This document shows, piece by piece, positions 1 to 11,497 of a stretch of DNA of 64,000 nt (position 1 is its first letter; each line of letters opens with the position of its first letter). The position numbers and the translations under genes were made by a program. The DNA is from Platanthera guangdongensis. Lineage: Eukaryota > Streptophyta > Magnoliopsida > Asparagales > Orchidaceae. Where the stretch lies: contig CM077147.1 of the NCBI GenBank assembly GCA_039583875.1, forward strand, positions 114,696,440-114,760,439. The letters are read 5' to 3'. The notes beneath the pieces are model-generated. The model made no database searches. It saw only the letters and a program-made list of their open reading frames with translations, and was not told the DNA's origin.

Positions 1-959
1 AGCATCTGACAACAATGTAGTGGCAGATTCAATAAAGGTTCTATTTTTCCTTTCAGCTACTTCATTTTGTTGAGGAGTTCTAGGAGCTGAGAAAGTATGC
101 CTGATCCCTTCACTCTGACAGAACTCTTTCATAAGAAGAGAATCAAACTCTATCCCATGATCACTTCTGATCAGGGCAATGTGAGTATTGAACTCAATCT
201 GTATACATTTGAGAAACTCTGTCAAACACTTAAAGTTATCAGACTTCTTCCTTAGAAAGAACACCCATGTGAATCTAGAGAAGTCATCTATAACTACTAA
301 AGTGTAAGATTTCCCTCCAAGGCATTGTACTGTAATGGGTCCAAAAAGATCCATGTGCAACAGATACAATATCCTAGGTGAATCACTCTTATTAAGTGAC
401 TTAAAAATATTTTTAGTTTGCTTGCCTAATTGACAAGCCTTGCAGAGTCCTTCCTTCTTGTAGGGGCCAGAAGGTAGTCCTCTAACAAGGTTGTCCTTGG
501 ATATCCTAGCAATAGTTCTAAGGTTTAAGTGTCCTAGTCTCTTATGCCATAAAATATTAGGTCTACAAACAGAAGTGAATAGGCAAATGTCTACATCTGT
601 TGAAAGAAAATCTACTAGATAGATGTTACCTTTCCTTTTACCTGTCAACACAGTTGTGTTGTACTCTGACTTGATCTTGCATAAAGCTTTGCTGAAAGTC
701 ATCTGGTAGCCTTCATCACATAGCTGACTGATGGTTATCAAATTGTGCTTCAGTCCTTCAACATAAGCTACCTTCTTGAATGTTACTGTCCCAATCTGGA
801 CTACACCATATCCTTTAGTTTGTTCAAAGTTTGAATCACCAAAAATAACTTTGGGTCCAAGCTTGGCTTTAAAGGATGTGAGGTTGTCCTTGTTTCCTGT
901 CATGTGCTTTGAGCACCTACTATCCAAGTACCATTGTTGGTTTGATGTTGGATAGGTCT
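1..959 (-). pseudogene. pol: Element A pol fragment: protease start and integrase N-terminal half
   Basis: Reading leftwards, the fragment starts just after gag with a copia protease-type motif around 925-910, where Asp-Ser-Gly reads Asp-Ser-Arg. It continues through the gag-pre-integrase region to the zinc-binding His-His-Cys-Cys motif of integrase (Trp-His-Lys-Arg-Leu-Gly-His near 550, Cys-x2-Cys near 450-440) and ends in the integrase core. No long start-to-stop frame is open here, so the copy is decayed. It keeps an 18-codon segment (about 490-543) that element B has lost. The segment holds the second zinc-binding His, so A shows the ancestral state at this site. The rest of pol is outside the window. 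Confidence 0.8.
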
Positions 960-979
960 TCACCTGCACATAAAATAAT

Positions 980-2987
980 TCATTTGTTTTTGACCCAGTT
1001 TACCTTGGGCCTAGGTTGATAACCTTTAAACTCAGAAATGAAAGACATCCCAGGTTGACTCTTATAACCTTCAGGATGATATCTCCTTGGAGGTATTATC
1101 CATTCAGTATAAGGGTTAAAGCTTTGGGATGAAGGACCCCTAGGATTGGATTTTGATTTGCCCTTGAAGGAATTTCCAGAGCTCTGATCTCTGTTCGACG
1201 ATCGTGGAGCTGCGTTCGACGATCTTGGGTCAGATCGTCGAGCTCCGTTCGACGGTCGATTGTGGAAGAGTTCAGGAATTAGAGATCGTCGACCTGAGTT
1301 CGATGATTTTGCTTGAGATCGTCGATCTGCGTTCGGCGATCGTCGAGCTCCGTTCGACGATTTCTGCTGGAACTTAGTTTTCTTAGGCATATCAGAATTT
1401 TTCCTAGCTACCTCTACAGCTCCCTTCCCTTTATCAGAAATGAACTTGATTGGGGTTGTTAGAACTATAGGTTGGCTGGATGAAGCACCCAAGCCCAGTG
1501 TACTATTAAATCTGGAGTTCACTGTGCTTGTGAAGCCTTATACTTCTCCCATTAAGGGATTCTTCAAGCTTCTTGGCCTCTGATAGCTCACCTTTCAGTG
1601 AAGCTATCTGCTCCCTACAGCACTCCAACTCCTTGGAGAGCTTGAGGTTTTCTGACTTTAAGATATTATGTTCAGATAGATGATTTCTGAGAGAGGTAAT
1701 TTCTTTCTCAGATTTTAGTAAGTCTAAACATAATGCTTTAAACTCAGATTTAAAGTCCTCTGAATTAAAATCAAAAGAACTGATTACCTAGTCTTCTTCA
1801 AGTTGAGTCTCTGAGTCTGACTCTTACTCTTCTTCATCTGAATTGTGGTGAGAGGCATTGATTGTCATCATGCAGAACTCCTTCTCTTCTGCATCATCTT
1901 CATCATCACTAGTGCTGGATGAGGCTTCTGACTCCTCTTCAGTCTCACTCCAGGATTCAGCAACAAACCCCTTCCTTGTGTGTTTGTTCTTGCTTGAGGA
2001 GGGTCTGCCATTGCCATTTTTCTTGAAGTCTTTCTCCTTTCTTCTTTCTTTCTTGTCCCTTCTGTCCTTGTTTTTGTTCTCTAGACAGTCAGGTACAATG
2101 TGCCCTGGTTTCCTGCAACCAAAGCAAACAATTTCTTTATTTTTAGACTTATCATACCTTAGCTTATCATGCTCTTTGTATGATCTACTTCTGAAGTCCT
2201 TTCTGGCCATCTTGTAAAATCATTTAGCCAATAGACTGAGCAGTTCATCATTGCCTGTAACTTTGTCTTCAGGATGATCTTCAGTTGCTTTGAAAGCTAT
2301 TGTCTTCTCTTTTCTTGTGGCTGGTGAGGTAGCATTCTGTTCTTCTTCTCTATTTTTGATTAGCAGCTCATAAGATTTGAGCTTGCCCAAAAGAGCTTCT
2401 GTGGTGATCTAATTCAAACTTCTGGCATTTTTGATTGGCCAGATTCTTGAGTCTCAAGTGCTTGGGAAGCACATTTGGATTTTATCATTAAGTTCAGTCA
2501 GTGAGATCTTCTTATCCAAAGTCTTTTGTTCATTGACTATCAGACTGAGTCTATTATACATATCTCCAACTGACTCAGCTTCTCCCTTCTTGAAATTCTC
2601 ATATTGGGATATGAGGTGGGATCTCCTGTCCTTTCTTTCATCAGCTGAGCCTGAGACTATTTCAGAGAGTTTATCCCAGATTTCCTTTGCTGAATTACAT
2701 TCAGCCACCTTTTGAAAGATGTCATCAGACATGGTCCGGGCTAAGATATTCATAGCCTTTGCATCAGCTACCTTCCACTTCTTGATATCAGCATCTGTTC
2801 CTGATGGAGGTGGAATAGCATTTGTGCTTGTGTTCTCTGGAGGTCTTGGACAGACTGTCAAAACAGAATTAAAAATATCCTCGTCAATAGAATTCATGTA
2901 TAATCTAATCCTTGCTTTCCAAAGTGCAAACTTGGATAGATTACACACTGGAGGTCTGGTGCTAGCATAATCTTTGTTTTGGGCCAT
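980..2987 (-). pseudogene. gag: Element A gag, inactivated
   Basis: This is the Gag polyprotein of a copia element, start codon at 2987-2985. By alignment with the intact gag of element B it has a UBN2-type Gag domain, a CCHC knuckle (CFGCRKPGHIVPDC), an acidic serine-rich stretch, a coiled coil and a C-terminal Arg/Ser-rich repeat. The copy is broken by several nonsense changes relative to B: a Trp codon to TGA near 2454, Glu to TAG near 2410, Arg to TGA near 2222, Ser to TAA at the end of the 128-codon block near 1824, and Gln to TAG near 1788. An 8-nt deletion near 1535 shifts the frame. Three open blocks remain (2987-2454, 2210-1824, 1522-980). The last block contains the family word as coding sequence (1195-1370). 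Confidence 0.9.
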
Positions 2988-3105
2988 GATTTGAGAAGAA
3001 GTAATCTAATAATAAAATCTACAGCAAGCAGATCTAACTAGGAATCTTTGGGTTCAGGTGTTAGCCTATGCAACCACCAAGGTGTAGTATGTTTAACCAA
3101 CCTCC

Positions 3106-3116
3106 CTCTGATACCA
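3106..3116 (-). other. Element A primer-binding site (initiator Met-tRNA)
   Basis: On the minus strand this reads TGGTATCAGAG, complementary to the 3' end of plant initiator Met-tRNA. It lies 2 bases inside the LTR end, the usual position for copia elements. Confidence 0.93.
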
Positions 3117-3118
3117 AT

Positions 3119-4681
3119 TGAAAGTGCAGCTAGATCTGAAATACTCTAGAGGAGGGGTGAATAGAGTATGGTGCTTAAAAACTTTTTACAACAGTTGTTG
3201 TAATCTGAGTGAACAGGGAAGCAAATATTAAATCTAATCACAGAAACTATCTAATCACAAAGTAACCTACAAAATAAATTAATTACAGATCCTAACTAAT
3301 CACAGATCAATCACAGCCAGAAATAAAAATATAGACAAGCAAGCCAGAAGACACAAGGAGCTATAGTGGTTCCCCTAAACTTGGGTACATCCACTCTTCT
3401 ACCACCCTAGGTAGGAATCCATTGCAGGATAAGTTGATCAGGTGTCCTGGGCTCTAATGAGCTTTTGATAAGGTGCTCAAAAACCAAATCAGATTTTTTG
3501 ATCAGGTGTCTTGCCACCAATGAGCTTTTGATAAGGTGCTCGAAAACCAAGCACAAACGTTTGAAGGGAGTTTGAAAAACCCTTTACAGAGATGGGGATG
3601 AGAGAGTTATGGAAGTCTTCTCTTTCTCAAAGCAGCTGAGAAGACTATGTGGATTTTGATGTTGTCAAAGCTCCCCCTGAGTTCTTGAGATGTTCAGGAA
3701 ATGAAGCTTTGCTGTAGGGTGATAGGCCTTCAGAACTTTAATCTCCAGCAATTGATGATTTCAGCAACAGCTGAAATGTTAGGTGTCTGGAGTCTTTGAA
3801 TGATGTTGGCCTTGAACACTTGAATCAAAGGAGATCTGAAGATTTCAGATTTGTTGATCTCCTTTGGTGTGGGTGTTCTAGTTGTTGTTAAGAAAGATGT
3901 TGTTCCAGAGAATGTTTTCTTCTTGTTCTTCTTGTTTTGCTTATCTGTGCTGTGTGTGAGAGAGATTCAGAAAACTTTTGTTTTATTCCCTGGTTCTGAA
4001 TAGAAAATGATCCTCTGTCAAGAATAGTCGTTGGCCTGTCATTAATTGCATCCTTAACTGCAAATGTCTTCTGAGGGAAAGTCCAAAGAAACATTCCTTG
4101 ATAATCCCTTGAAACTTGGTCCAGAAATAAATGAAAACGGCTACAAAATCTTCTGAATTAATTGCTGAATAACTCCTTAACTGTTCTGAATTTGAATCTT
4201 GAAAAACATTGAACTCTTCAGAAAAACGTCGAACTGAGCTCTACTTTCGTCGAACTGAACTCAGCGATTTGGACTTAGACAGCAATAGAGATCATCGATC
4301 TGAGCTCAACTATCGTCGAACTGAGCTCAGAGATAGAGAATCAATACTGAGTCAAGATCGTCGAACTGAGCTCGAAGATCGTCGAATGGAGTTTGACGAT
4401 TTGTTGAAGCCGAGCTCAGCGATCATCAAATGGAGTTCGACGATCCGTCGAATTTGAGCTAGACGATCGTCGATTGGAGCTCGACGATTCGTCATACTGA
4501 GCTCGACGATATGACTTAGTCTCCAAACTGAAAAACCTTGGTCTTGAGGTCAGCTTCCAAACCTAACTACTAACCCTTAGACTCAATTCTAGTTGACCTT
4601 TAGATCTATACAGGAGGTCAAAAACAGGTTTCCTAAATACATAGTGATCCTGACCTAAATTAGTAATAGGGTGTTCCAACA
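3119..4681 (-). repeat. Element A 5' LTR (1563 bp)
   Basis: The LTR begins on the minus strand with TGTTGGAACACCC (4681) and ends with GCACTTTCA (3119), matching both LTRs of element B. It contains a cluster of the family word (TCGTCGAACTGAGCTCGACGATC-like units) at about 4205-4510 and the conserved stem-loop block at 3361-3400 near its 3' end. The partner LTR is outside the window. Confidence 0.92.
4205..4510. repeat. Family word cluster in LTR of element A
   Basis: About a dozen degenerate copies of TCGTCGAACTGAGCTC and GACGATCGTCGA in both orientations, irregularly spaced. The same word occurs in the LTRs, gag and pol-env spacer of element B. Confidence 0.85.
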
Positions 4682-5196
4682 AGATTGATTCTTGAAGTGT
4701 TGGTTCTTTGTTCTGGGGAATTTTTGCATCACCTCGAGCGTGGCTCGGTCCGGGATCCGTTGCCCATGCTCTCATCGAGCTAGCAGGGTAGTAAACTCAC
4801 ACGATGACAGAATGGTTGGGAAAACCTCCTTAATAAATACCCCTATTAAATCTACGGAAAAATAAATTATGAGAGTCAAAAGCTGGAGCGGTACAAGTGG
4901 AGGCACTCGAATCTGGCAATTACGAGGACGGTCTCGCGTACAGCGAGTGGACACTCGCACGAGGCGGAAGGCTCTCTTTAATAATAGTTAAGCATGCTAC
5001 ATCTCTTAAAGCCGCTCGTGCCGGGAGTATCCTGAGCCGGGGCGAGAGTGTTATACCAGTTAGATCTCACAAACAAATAAAATAAGTGACGACTCGCGCT
5101 CCAAAAAAGGTCAAACTCACCTGCGAAGTTGCGAGACAAGATATAGCACTTTCTCGCGGTGTGAGAGCATCGCAGGGTCATCTCGCAGGGTCATCT
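4682..5196. other. Unassigned DNA between elements A and D
   Basis: No convincing gene. The stretch has many short CTCGCG/GCGAG words (for example near 4930-4965, 5090-5190) and a direct repeat of TCGCAGGGTCATC at 5170-5195. Its style is like the LTR word clusters elsewhere in the window, so it may be an LTR piece of a further element, but I found no LTR ends or primer-binding site. Confidence 0.4.
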
Positions 5197-5601
5197 TATA
5201 ACAACCCCATCCGTTCATATAATATATACTAGAAGGTCCGGCCGGGGCCCCATAACATATACCACAAAATAGACTGAGAAGCTACGGAGTGATACCATAG
5301 TAGTGCAGCGCACCCTAACACATTGCATTCTAGCGGAAGCGTAACATTAACATGTGATCTCCATACCTGAATGTCCAATATATAAACTCTCCACAATTTA
5401 TATATCATAGGAATGTCTTACAAATACAAAACGGTTGGCCTTATGGCCTTACAGGGCTTTCAGAATAGTGGCCTCAAATATTGGCGCGTAGGACGGCCAC
5501 ATCAAAAGAAACACAACATTTACACGTCATTTAGCCTTCAAGGGCTAGCAGCGACATGGGCAGTAAAAGCAGCATGGACGTTAACCTCTTTGCGTCCCGC
5601 T
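5197..5601 (-). repeat. Element D 3' LTR, piece 1 (LTR 3' end)
   Basis: Minus-strand end ...GGGGTTGTTATA. Bases 5197-5410 align closely with 34339-34552, the other LTR of the same element, including the shared GGTCCGGCCGGGGCCCC block. Element C is inserted at the right edge. Confidence 0.82.
5597..5601. other. Target-site duplication of element C, left copy
   Basis: CCGCT directly before the TGTAACACC LTR start; the same five bases follow the 3' LTR at 15863-15867. Confidence 0.9.
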
Positions 5602-8317
5602 TGTAACACCCCAGTTTTGCAAGAGGTTCAGTCTGCAGTTCTGGAAATTTTTGGGTTTCTGGCAGGATGCACATGGCCTGCGACACGGGCGTGTCGCAGG
5701 GCGTGTCGAGGCCATGTCGACACTCGGCCCAAGTGTCGACACTTTCGCTCGACAAAGTGTCGAGAGTGGGGCACACGGCCTGCGACACGGGCGTGTCGCA
5801 GGGCGTGTCGAGGCCGTGTCGACACTCGGCCCAAGTGTCGACACTTTCGCTCGACAAAGTGTCAAGAGTGGGGCACACGGCCTGCGACACGGGCGTGTCG
5901 CAGGGCGTGTCGAGGCTGTATCGACACTCGGCCCAAGTGTCGACACTTTCGCTCGACAAAGTGTCGAGAGTGGGGCACACGGCCTGCAACACGGGCGTGT
6001 CGCAGGGCGTGTCGACAGTCGTCCCAAGTGTCGACACTTTTGCTCGACAAGGTGTCGAGACTGGGGCACAGGGCCTATGACACGGGCGTGTTACAGGGCG
6101 TGTCCCGCTTGGTCGACGATCTTCGCTCGACGTTTTTCTGCGGTGTCGACACAAAGCCTGTCGACGGGTGTCGAGACTTGGCACACGGCTTGGGACACGG
6201 GCGTGTCCCAGGCCGTGTCAGCTCTCGGGTTGGTTTCGGGGCCGTGTTGTTGGAGGCACACGGTCGGCCACATGGCCGTGTCACTGGGGACACGGGCGTG
6301 TCGGGTTGAACACGGGCGTGTCGGATGCCCGTGTGCGATTCCAGGAGCATCGATTTGAGACGGCGAATGAGGCACGCGGCCCTGGACACGGGCGTGTGCC
6401 AGGCCGTGTTCGGCCCAGATCTTCTATTTTCCAGGCGAATCGCGGCCATTATTTTTCTGGTTTTGGGATCTAACGGTTCATGCCATCTCTTGGGAAGTTA
6501 AGTCCGATTTTAGGGTTGGAAACCCTCATTGTTTTCCAAGTCTTCTCTTTCTAAGTTCTTGAGAAAAGCTAGAGCAAGGAGGAGGAAGAAGAAGGTCTTG
6601 GGCTATAGGAACGGTTTCAGAGCTCCAAATCGCGAACCGAGTCCGTATCCGTGAAGCTTAGATCGTTGCGAAGATTTCCATCCGGCTATTTTTCCATGGC
6701 AAGGAAGAGGAGTCGGAAGGTAACGACATCTCTCCTCTCGGTCCTTAGGATGCATGTACTAGCGTCATTTATTTTCTTTCTCTCTAATTTTTGGGCACCA
6801 AGCTCTCAAATGAGAGGGGTTTTGGTTTTCCAAAGTTCAAGAGGAACCTCCGGGTTGATTGAGTCCGTCCCTGGCATATTTTTGCATTAGAGATCCGCTT
6901 CTCTAGTGGATTAGGCATGGTGGGTGAAGCCGTGGTCGCGACCGTTAGTCTGACTCGGTGATGTTGCATACGAACTTAGGGATTCGTAGAGATTTCCGTT
7001 GCGGCAAGATGCCGTTTATGTTGTGGTGGTGATTGTCCCGTTTGCTCGAAAAGGTACGTGTAGTCGAACCCGGACAAGGTTAGCTCCTCGTGGCAGTAGA
7101 TGGTTTCCTTGAGGGACAAGGTTAGCTCCGTATGAGTTGGAGATGGTTTCCTTGGTGGATAAGGTTAGCTCCGCACGAGTTGGAGATGGTTTCCTTGGTG
7201 CGCGGGAACGCTGCAGTACAACGATGGATTATGATGTACTTAGTCTTGGTTTGTGATGTGCCAAGGAGTGGCTATGTCTCCGTGGTCGGCTGGCTATCCC
7301 GTAACATGTGCGTCATGTGTGGAGAGTGTCCCGGCGAGACTAGTCCCCTTCTGTGAGACTGACGAGAACGCCAAGCTTGGGGCAAGCCCGGGCAAAGAGG
7401 CCATGAGCGGGTGGGGTCCAGCAAGGCTTCTTAGAATTGGTTGGTCTGTGTTTGTTGGAATCCTGACATGAGACGTCAGAGCTTGTAGGCAAGCCCGGGG
7501 CTAAGCCCACGAGCGGGTGGGGCCTTGGCAAGATTTCCTTGTGGCGGCCTTTACGCCGTTTGAGGGAGAGGTGTCTCCCTTAGTGTTTGCGGCTTTATGC
7601 CAATGGGGAAATGTGAGTACCCAAATGATGTGATGTTGTGCTAGATGCATACGCAGTAGGGTACCTTGGGTGAAGCCCGGGTGTTGCATTCATGTTGCAT
7701 AGTAGGCCCTTTCTTTATATGCTCAACCAATAGAGAACATGTTTGATGATTGAGACATCCAAGCCTGTTTTAAATATTCTTCTGTTTATAGCTATTTTTA
7801 TTACATATGAAGTGCTGACTTGCAGGTTGGAGGGTTCCCCGGGGTCCGTTAGGGGCGGCCGGGAGGAGATGTGTCGTTACACAGTTTGAGGTCAGCCTTT
7901 GCTGACCCACGTTACTAATAATTTTTACAGGGCAAGGATCGCATGCAGGAGCTAGCACGCCGGACAAAAAGGCCTAAGCCCATGAAGTGTTTTTACCTCT
8001 TTTGTAGCACTGCATTTATGATGATGTTGTTTGAGACTCTTTTGTCCGGCTTGCATGCCGAGGTAGACTAGGAGTGCTGAGCACATTCATGATTGATGTA
8101 TTATGTCTCTTTTGGACACTTGATGTTAGGCCTAAAGGCCATTTGTTTTACTCTTTAGTGCTGGATAACTTCTAGTCATGTTTGTTTCTGCTGTGTTGTG
8201 CAAGTGTTTTGAGTTTGGGTAGTTATATCAACTTATAATACTAAAGCTGTGGCGTTCGTATGCTGTGGGGCCCCGGCCGGGCCCATATTATACGTCCACT
8301 ACAGGGGAGGTGTTATA
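5602..8317 (+). repeat. Element C 5' LTR (2716 bp)
   Basis: Starts TGTAACACCCCAG and ends GGGGAGGTGTTATA (the 3' LTR ends TGTTACA, so one end base has changed). It carries a tandem array of a 102-bp unit near the start (about 5667-6070), more GACACGGGCGTGTC words to about 6420, and the GGGGCCCCGGCCGG block near the end that element D shares. Short reading frames in this LTR are by-products of the repeat length and not genes. Confidence 0.95.
5667..6130. repeat. 102-bp tandem repeat in 5' LTR of element C
   Basis: About four copies with starts spaced 102 bases apart (for example 5772, 5874, 5976). Each unit holds the inverted-repeat words GACACGGGCGTGTC and TGTCGACA several times. Because 102 is a multiple of 3, most frames stay open across the array. 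Confidence 0.92.
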
Positions 8318-8320
8318 ATT

Positions 8321-8331
8321 TGGTATCAGAG
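8321..8331 (+). other. Element C primer-binding site
   Basis: TGGTATCAGAG, complementary to the 3' end of initiator Met-tRNA, 3 bases after the 5' LTR. Confidence 0.93.
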
Positions 8332-8381
8332 GGAGGTTAGATTCAAGGTCAGTGCATAGAGAAGTTATCCACATAAGAGTA

Positions 8382-9618
8382 ATGCGGGACCGTGAGTGTC
8401 CTTATGTTTTAGTCTTGAGATTGAAGACTAATCCCTTATTTCTTGTTTTCCTGAAGAGTGCAAGCAACGAGGCGGGCACCTCAAGAGTAAGGGATGATCT
8501 CTCGGCGAGCAGTGCTACTGCTCCAGGTCTTCTGGGCACGGGTGTAAACCCGGCTGACTTCTGCCGTATGCTTGCAGAAGCGATGGTGGCAGCGCAAGCG
8601 GCGGCTGCAGCCCAAGTAGCAACCCCTGCTACACCAGACACGGCGACGGCCGTGCCAGGCGGAGAAGCCAGGCGAGTGGAGCCTTTGGCAGAAAGGGTGG
8701 TGGTAGGACATGGAGACCGACACATGAAGTACTTCCTGTGTTTCCATCCCCCGTCTTTCAAGGGTGTTGGAATGCCAACGGATGCGAAGGATTGGTGTGT
8801 TCGTATTCAAGAACTGTTAAGGGCGGCAGAGACGCCAGAGGAAAAGAAAGCTGAGTATGCGGCGTTCATGTTGGAAGGAGATGCCAAATTGTGGTGGGTG
8901 AGCCATAGCGGCCGCCAGTTCCCGGGACGCACCCCGTCAGTGGAAGAGTTTGGGGACGCTTTTCTTAAGAGGTATATTCCAGTTTCAACACGGTTGGCCC
9001 TGCAGAGGCAGTTTCTGCATCTAATGCAGCGAGACAAAATGGTGGACGAATACGTGCAAGAGTTCACCCGTTTGGGTCGTTATGCGGGAACGACAATGGC
9101 GGATGATGTAGAGAGGGATAACCTCTTCTACCAAGGGTTGAGGGAGAATCTGAGACAGCCCCTCATCTCCATGAAGAGGGCGGGATTTAATGAGCTAGTT
9201 GAAGCCGCCAGGAGTTTGGAGAATGATCTGGAGTGAACCCAGCGTCGAAAGGGTTTTACTCCCAAGCATGGGGAAGGGAAGCCCTCCCAATCTCATGTAA
9301 AGTCTGATGGGAGCAGGTGGAGGAGGAAGCCTCACACTTCCAGATCGGGTGAGAGGAGCACTTGGACGCCTGGGGGTTCTCACTCTAGGGGACCGCCGAC
9401 GTGTTACAACTGCGGGAAGGTTGGGCACATAGCCCGTGCTTGTCAGCAAGGGGGAGCGAGGCAAGAGTCAAAGCAGGAGCAGTCTGTGCGCTCGGGCCCC
9501 AGTGCTACAGAGAAAGGAAAGATGGCGGAGTCGAGCGCTTCTCGGTTCCAACCGGAGCAACCAAGGGCTTACAACGTTGGACAGCAGGAAGCGATCTGTC
9601 AAACCGATGTGGTGACAG
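8382..9618 (+). pseudogene. gag: Element C gag with CCHC zinc knuckle, one nonsense codon
   Basis: This is the Gag polyprotein of a chromovirus. The first ATG in the frame is 8382; the frame itself opens a little upstream. A retrotransposon-Gag (capsid) domain covers about residues 110-275, with the typical segments EGDAKLWW, FLKRYIP and DEYVQEFTRLGRYA. A TGA at 9234-9236 interrupts the frame. The same frame then continues through a basic linker to one CCHC knuckle ([14 protein letters not shown], about 9400-9441) and on to 9618, where a GT splice-donor-like site lies. Without splicing the frame ends at a TAA near 9633. Gag would form the virus-like particle in the cytoplasm. Confidence 0.88.
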
Positions 9619-9692
9619 GTATGAAGAAAATTTAAGTTTGCATTTGTGCTTCATACTTTTAGACCCCCTTTTTGTGAGATGTCTTGTTGTAG
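9619..9692 (+). other. Putative 74-nt GT-AG intron between gag and protease of element C
   Basis: The donor is CAG|GTATGA and the acceptor TTGTTGTAG|GC, with a T-rich tract before the acceptor. The gag frame ends in phase 1 at 9618 and the protease frame begins in the matching phase at 9693, so removal of exactly these 74 bases joins gag to protease in one frame and forms a glycine codon across the junction. The intervening bases contain an in-frame stop. Splicing is inferred from fit; I have no transcript data. Confidence 0.65.
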
Positions 9693-10816
9693 GCTTCGTG
9701 TTAGTTTCCGGATACCCAGCTAGGGTATTGTTCGATACGGGAGCATCGCACTCCTTTCTTGCGGAGAGCTTCGTCCGAAAAATAGGAGTTGGGTCTTTCT
9801 CGTCGGGAGCAGAGCTGAAAGTGCGCATGCCCAATGGGTCATCTATGACCACCGGGGTTAAAGGGCGCATTTGTTGGGAGCTAGACGGAGTTGCCTTTGT
9901 TTTGGAAGCAGCAGTGTTACCATTAGTAGAGTTCGATGTCATTTTGGGCATGGACTGGCTTGCAGAGCAGCGTGCCAACATTGACTATTTATCCAAGGTA
10001 GTGACCCTAAAGAGTAAGGGGCAATCGGAAGTCAAATTTGTGGGCCTTTGTAGAGTAGCCCATTCCCTAATTACGGCCATGCAAATGATGCAGGCGGTTA
10101 ACCAGGGAGGTGTGGCGCTGGTAGCGTTGTTGGAGGTTCGTCTCTCCCAGCTATCTATTGAGGAAGTGCCAGTGGTGGCAGAGTTCAAGGATGTGTTTCC
10201 GGATGAACTTCCTGGAGCGCCTCCTCGGCGGGAGATCGACTTCTCGATCGAGTTAGTGTCGGAGGCTAGACCGGTGTCGCGTCCCCCTTTTAGGATGGCA
10301 CCAAAGGAGTTGGCGGAACTTAAGGTACAGTTACAGGAACTGTTGGAGCAAGGATATATTAGACCCAGTTCTTCACCGTGGAGCGCACCTGTGTTGTTTG
10401 TTAAGAAGAAAGACGGTAGCATGCGCCTATGCATAGACTACCGAGAGCTGAATAAATTGACCGTCAAGAATAAGTATCCGATTCCTCAGATAGACGATTT
10501 GTTTGACCAATTGGTGGGGTCAATGGTATATTCGAAGTTGGACTTGAAGTCAGGCTACTATCAGCTGCGAATTCGAGATGAGGACATACCCAAAACTGCC
10601 TTTGGTACAAGGTATGGGCACTTTGAGTTTACGGTGATGCCGTTCGGGTTGACGAACGCACCATCGGTGTTCATGGATCTGATGAATCGAGTGTTTCGGG
10701 ATTACTTGGATTCGTTTGTGGTTGTCTTCATTGATGACATCTTGGTGTACTCCAAGTCTGAAGTGGAGCATGAGACCCACTTGAGAGTGGTCCTGCAAGT
10801 GTTGAGGGAGAACTAA
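9693..10816 (+). pseudogene. pol: Element C protease and reverse transcriptase, ends at a nonsense codon
   Basis: The aspartic protease motif FDTGAS lies at 9731-9748. Reverse transcriptase follows with the usual gypsy blocks: [43 protein letters not shown], and the catalytic FIDDI at about 10727-10741, intact. A TAA at 10814-10816 stops the frame within the RT thumb region; the downstream frame continues directly, so this is a simple nonsense change. Protease would mature the Gag-Pol precursor and RT would copy the element RNA. Confidence 0.92.
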
Positions 10817-11497
10817 TTGTTTGCAAAGTTCTCAAAGTGCGAGTTCTGGTTAGCCAAGGTGGCGTTTTTGGGCCACGTGATTAGTGGGGAAGGGGTGGCA
10901 GTGGATCCAGCGAAAGTGGAGGCCATCAGAGATTGGCCGGTGTTGAGGACCATGGCGGAAGTCCGAAGTTTTCTTGGACTAGCCGGGTACTATAGGAGAT
11001 TCGTGGAGAATTTCTCGAAGATAGCTCTACCCCTCACCTCACTCACTCGCAAAGACCATAAGTTTGTGTGGACCCAAGAGTGCGGCCAAGCATTTGAGGC
11101 CCTGAAGGAGAGGCTTATGATGGCTCCAATCCTGAGTTTACCGCAAGGGACCGATGGATTTCAGATTTTCAGTGACGCATCGGGATGCGGTTTGGGTTGC
11201 GTGTTAGTGCAGCATGGCAAGGTGATAGCTTTTGGGTCTAGACAGCTGAAACCTCATGAGATGAATTACCCCGTCCATGACTTGGAGTTGGCGGCGGTAA
11301 TCTTTGCGTTGAAAATATGGCGACACTATGTGTATGGCGCAAGGGTGGAGATCTTCACGAACCATATAAGCCTGAAGTATCTCTTGGATCAGAAGGACTT
11401 GAACATGCGGCAACGCAGATGGGTTGAGTTTCTTGGAGACTACGAAGTGGCGATTCAGTATACGCCGGTAAAGCCAATGTGGTGGCGGACGCGTTGA
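10817..11497 (+). pseudogene. pol: Element C RT thumb and RNase H
   Basis: This continues the same frame as the upstream RT: the [11 protein letters not shown] thumb segment, then RNase H with [10 protein letters not shown] (first catalytic Asp), the [17 protein letters not shown] helix and the region before integrase. It ends because one G is missing around 11464-11468 in the run before the conserved VVADALSR segment. That segment is intact in the next frame. RNase H would remove the RNA strand during replication. Confidence 0.9.

Larger units (their letters stand above)
1..4681 (-). mobile_element. Element A: Ty1/copia (Sirevirus-like) retrotransposon, 5' part, minus strand
   Basis: This is the 5' LTR, primer-binding site, gag and the start of pol of a copia element read on the minus strand. 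The window edge cuts it inside integrase; reverse transcriptase, the envelope-like ORF and the 3' LTR lie outside. It is the same family as element B: gag, leader and LTR align along their whole length. B shows that the family carries an envelope-like ORF after pol. The coding part is decayed. Right-hand target-site flank would be 4682-4686, but its partner is outside the window. Confidence 0.9.

Noticed and set aside
1858..2217. Plus-strand 119-codon frame, and 2431-2970 frames, opposite the gag of element A
   Set aside because: Antisense shadows of gag; the same shadow appears opposite B's gag at 19352-19711.
5667..6130. CRISPR-like array (regular repeats and spacers)
   Set aside because: The units are contiguous tandem repeats without unique spacers, inside a plant LTR.
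5413..6473. Long overlapping reading frames on both strands rich in Cys, Arg and His, also at 13013-13994
   Set aside because: They come from the 102-bp repeat, whose length is a multiple of 3 and which lacks stop codons in most frames. They lie inside LTRs and have no recognisable domain.
6651..7967. Several 60-80 codon frames in the LTR of element C (and their copies at 14055-15512)
   Set aside because: Non-coding LTR sequence. Both LTR copies vary in a way that does not favour synonymous change.
8382..8470. A second intron (GTGAGT...CCTGAAG) at the start of gag in element C
   Set aside because: Removing it puts the start codon out of frame with gag, so the splice-like ends are probably chance.
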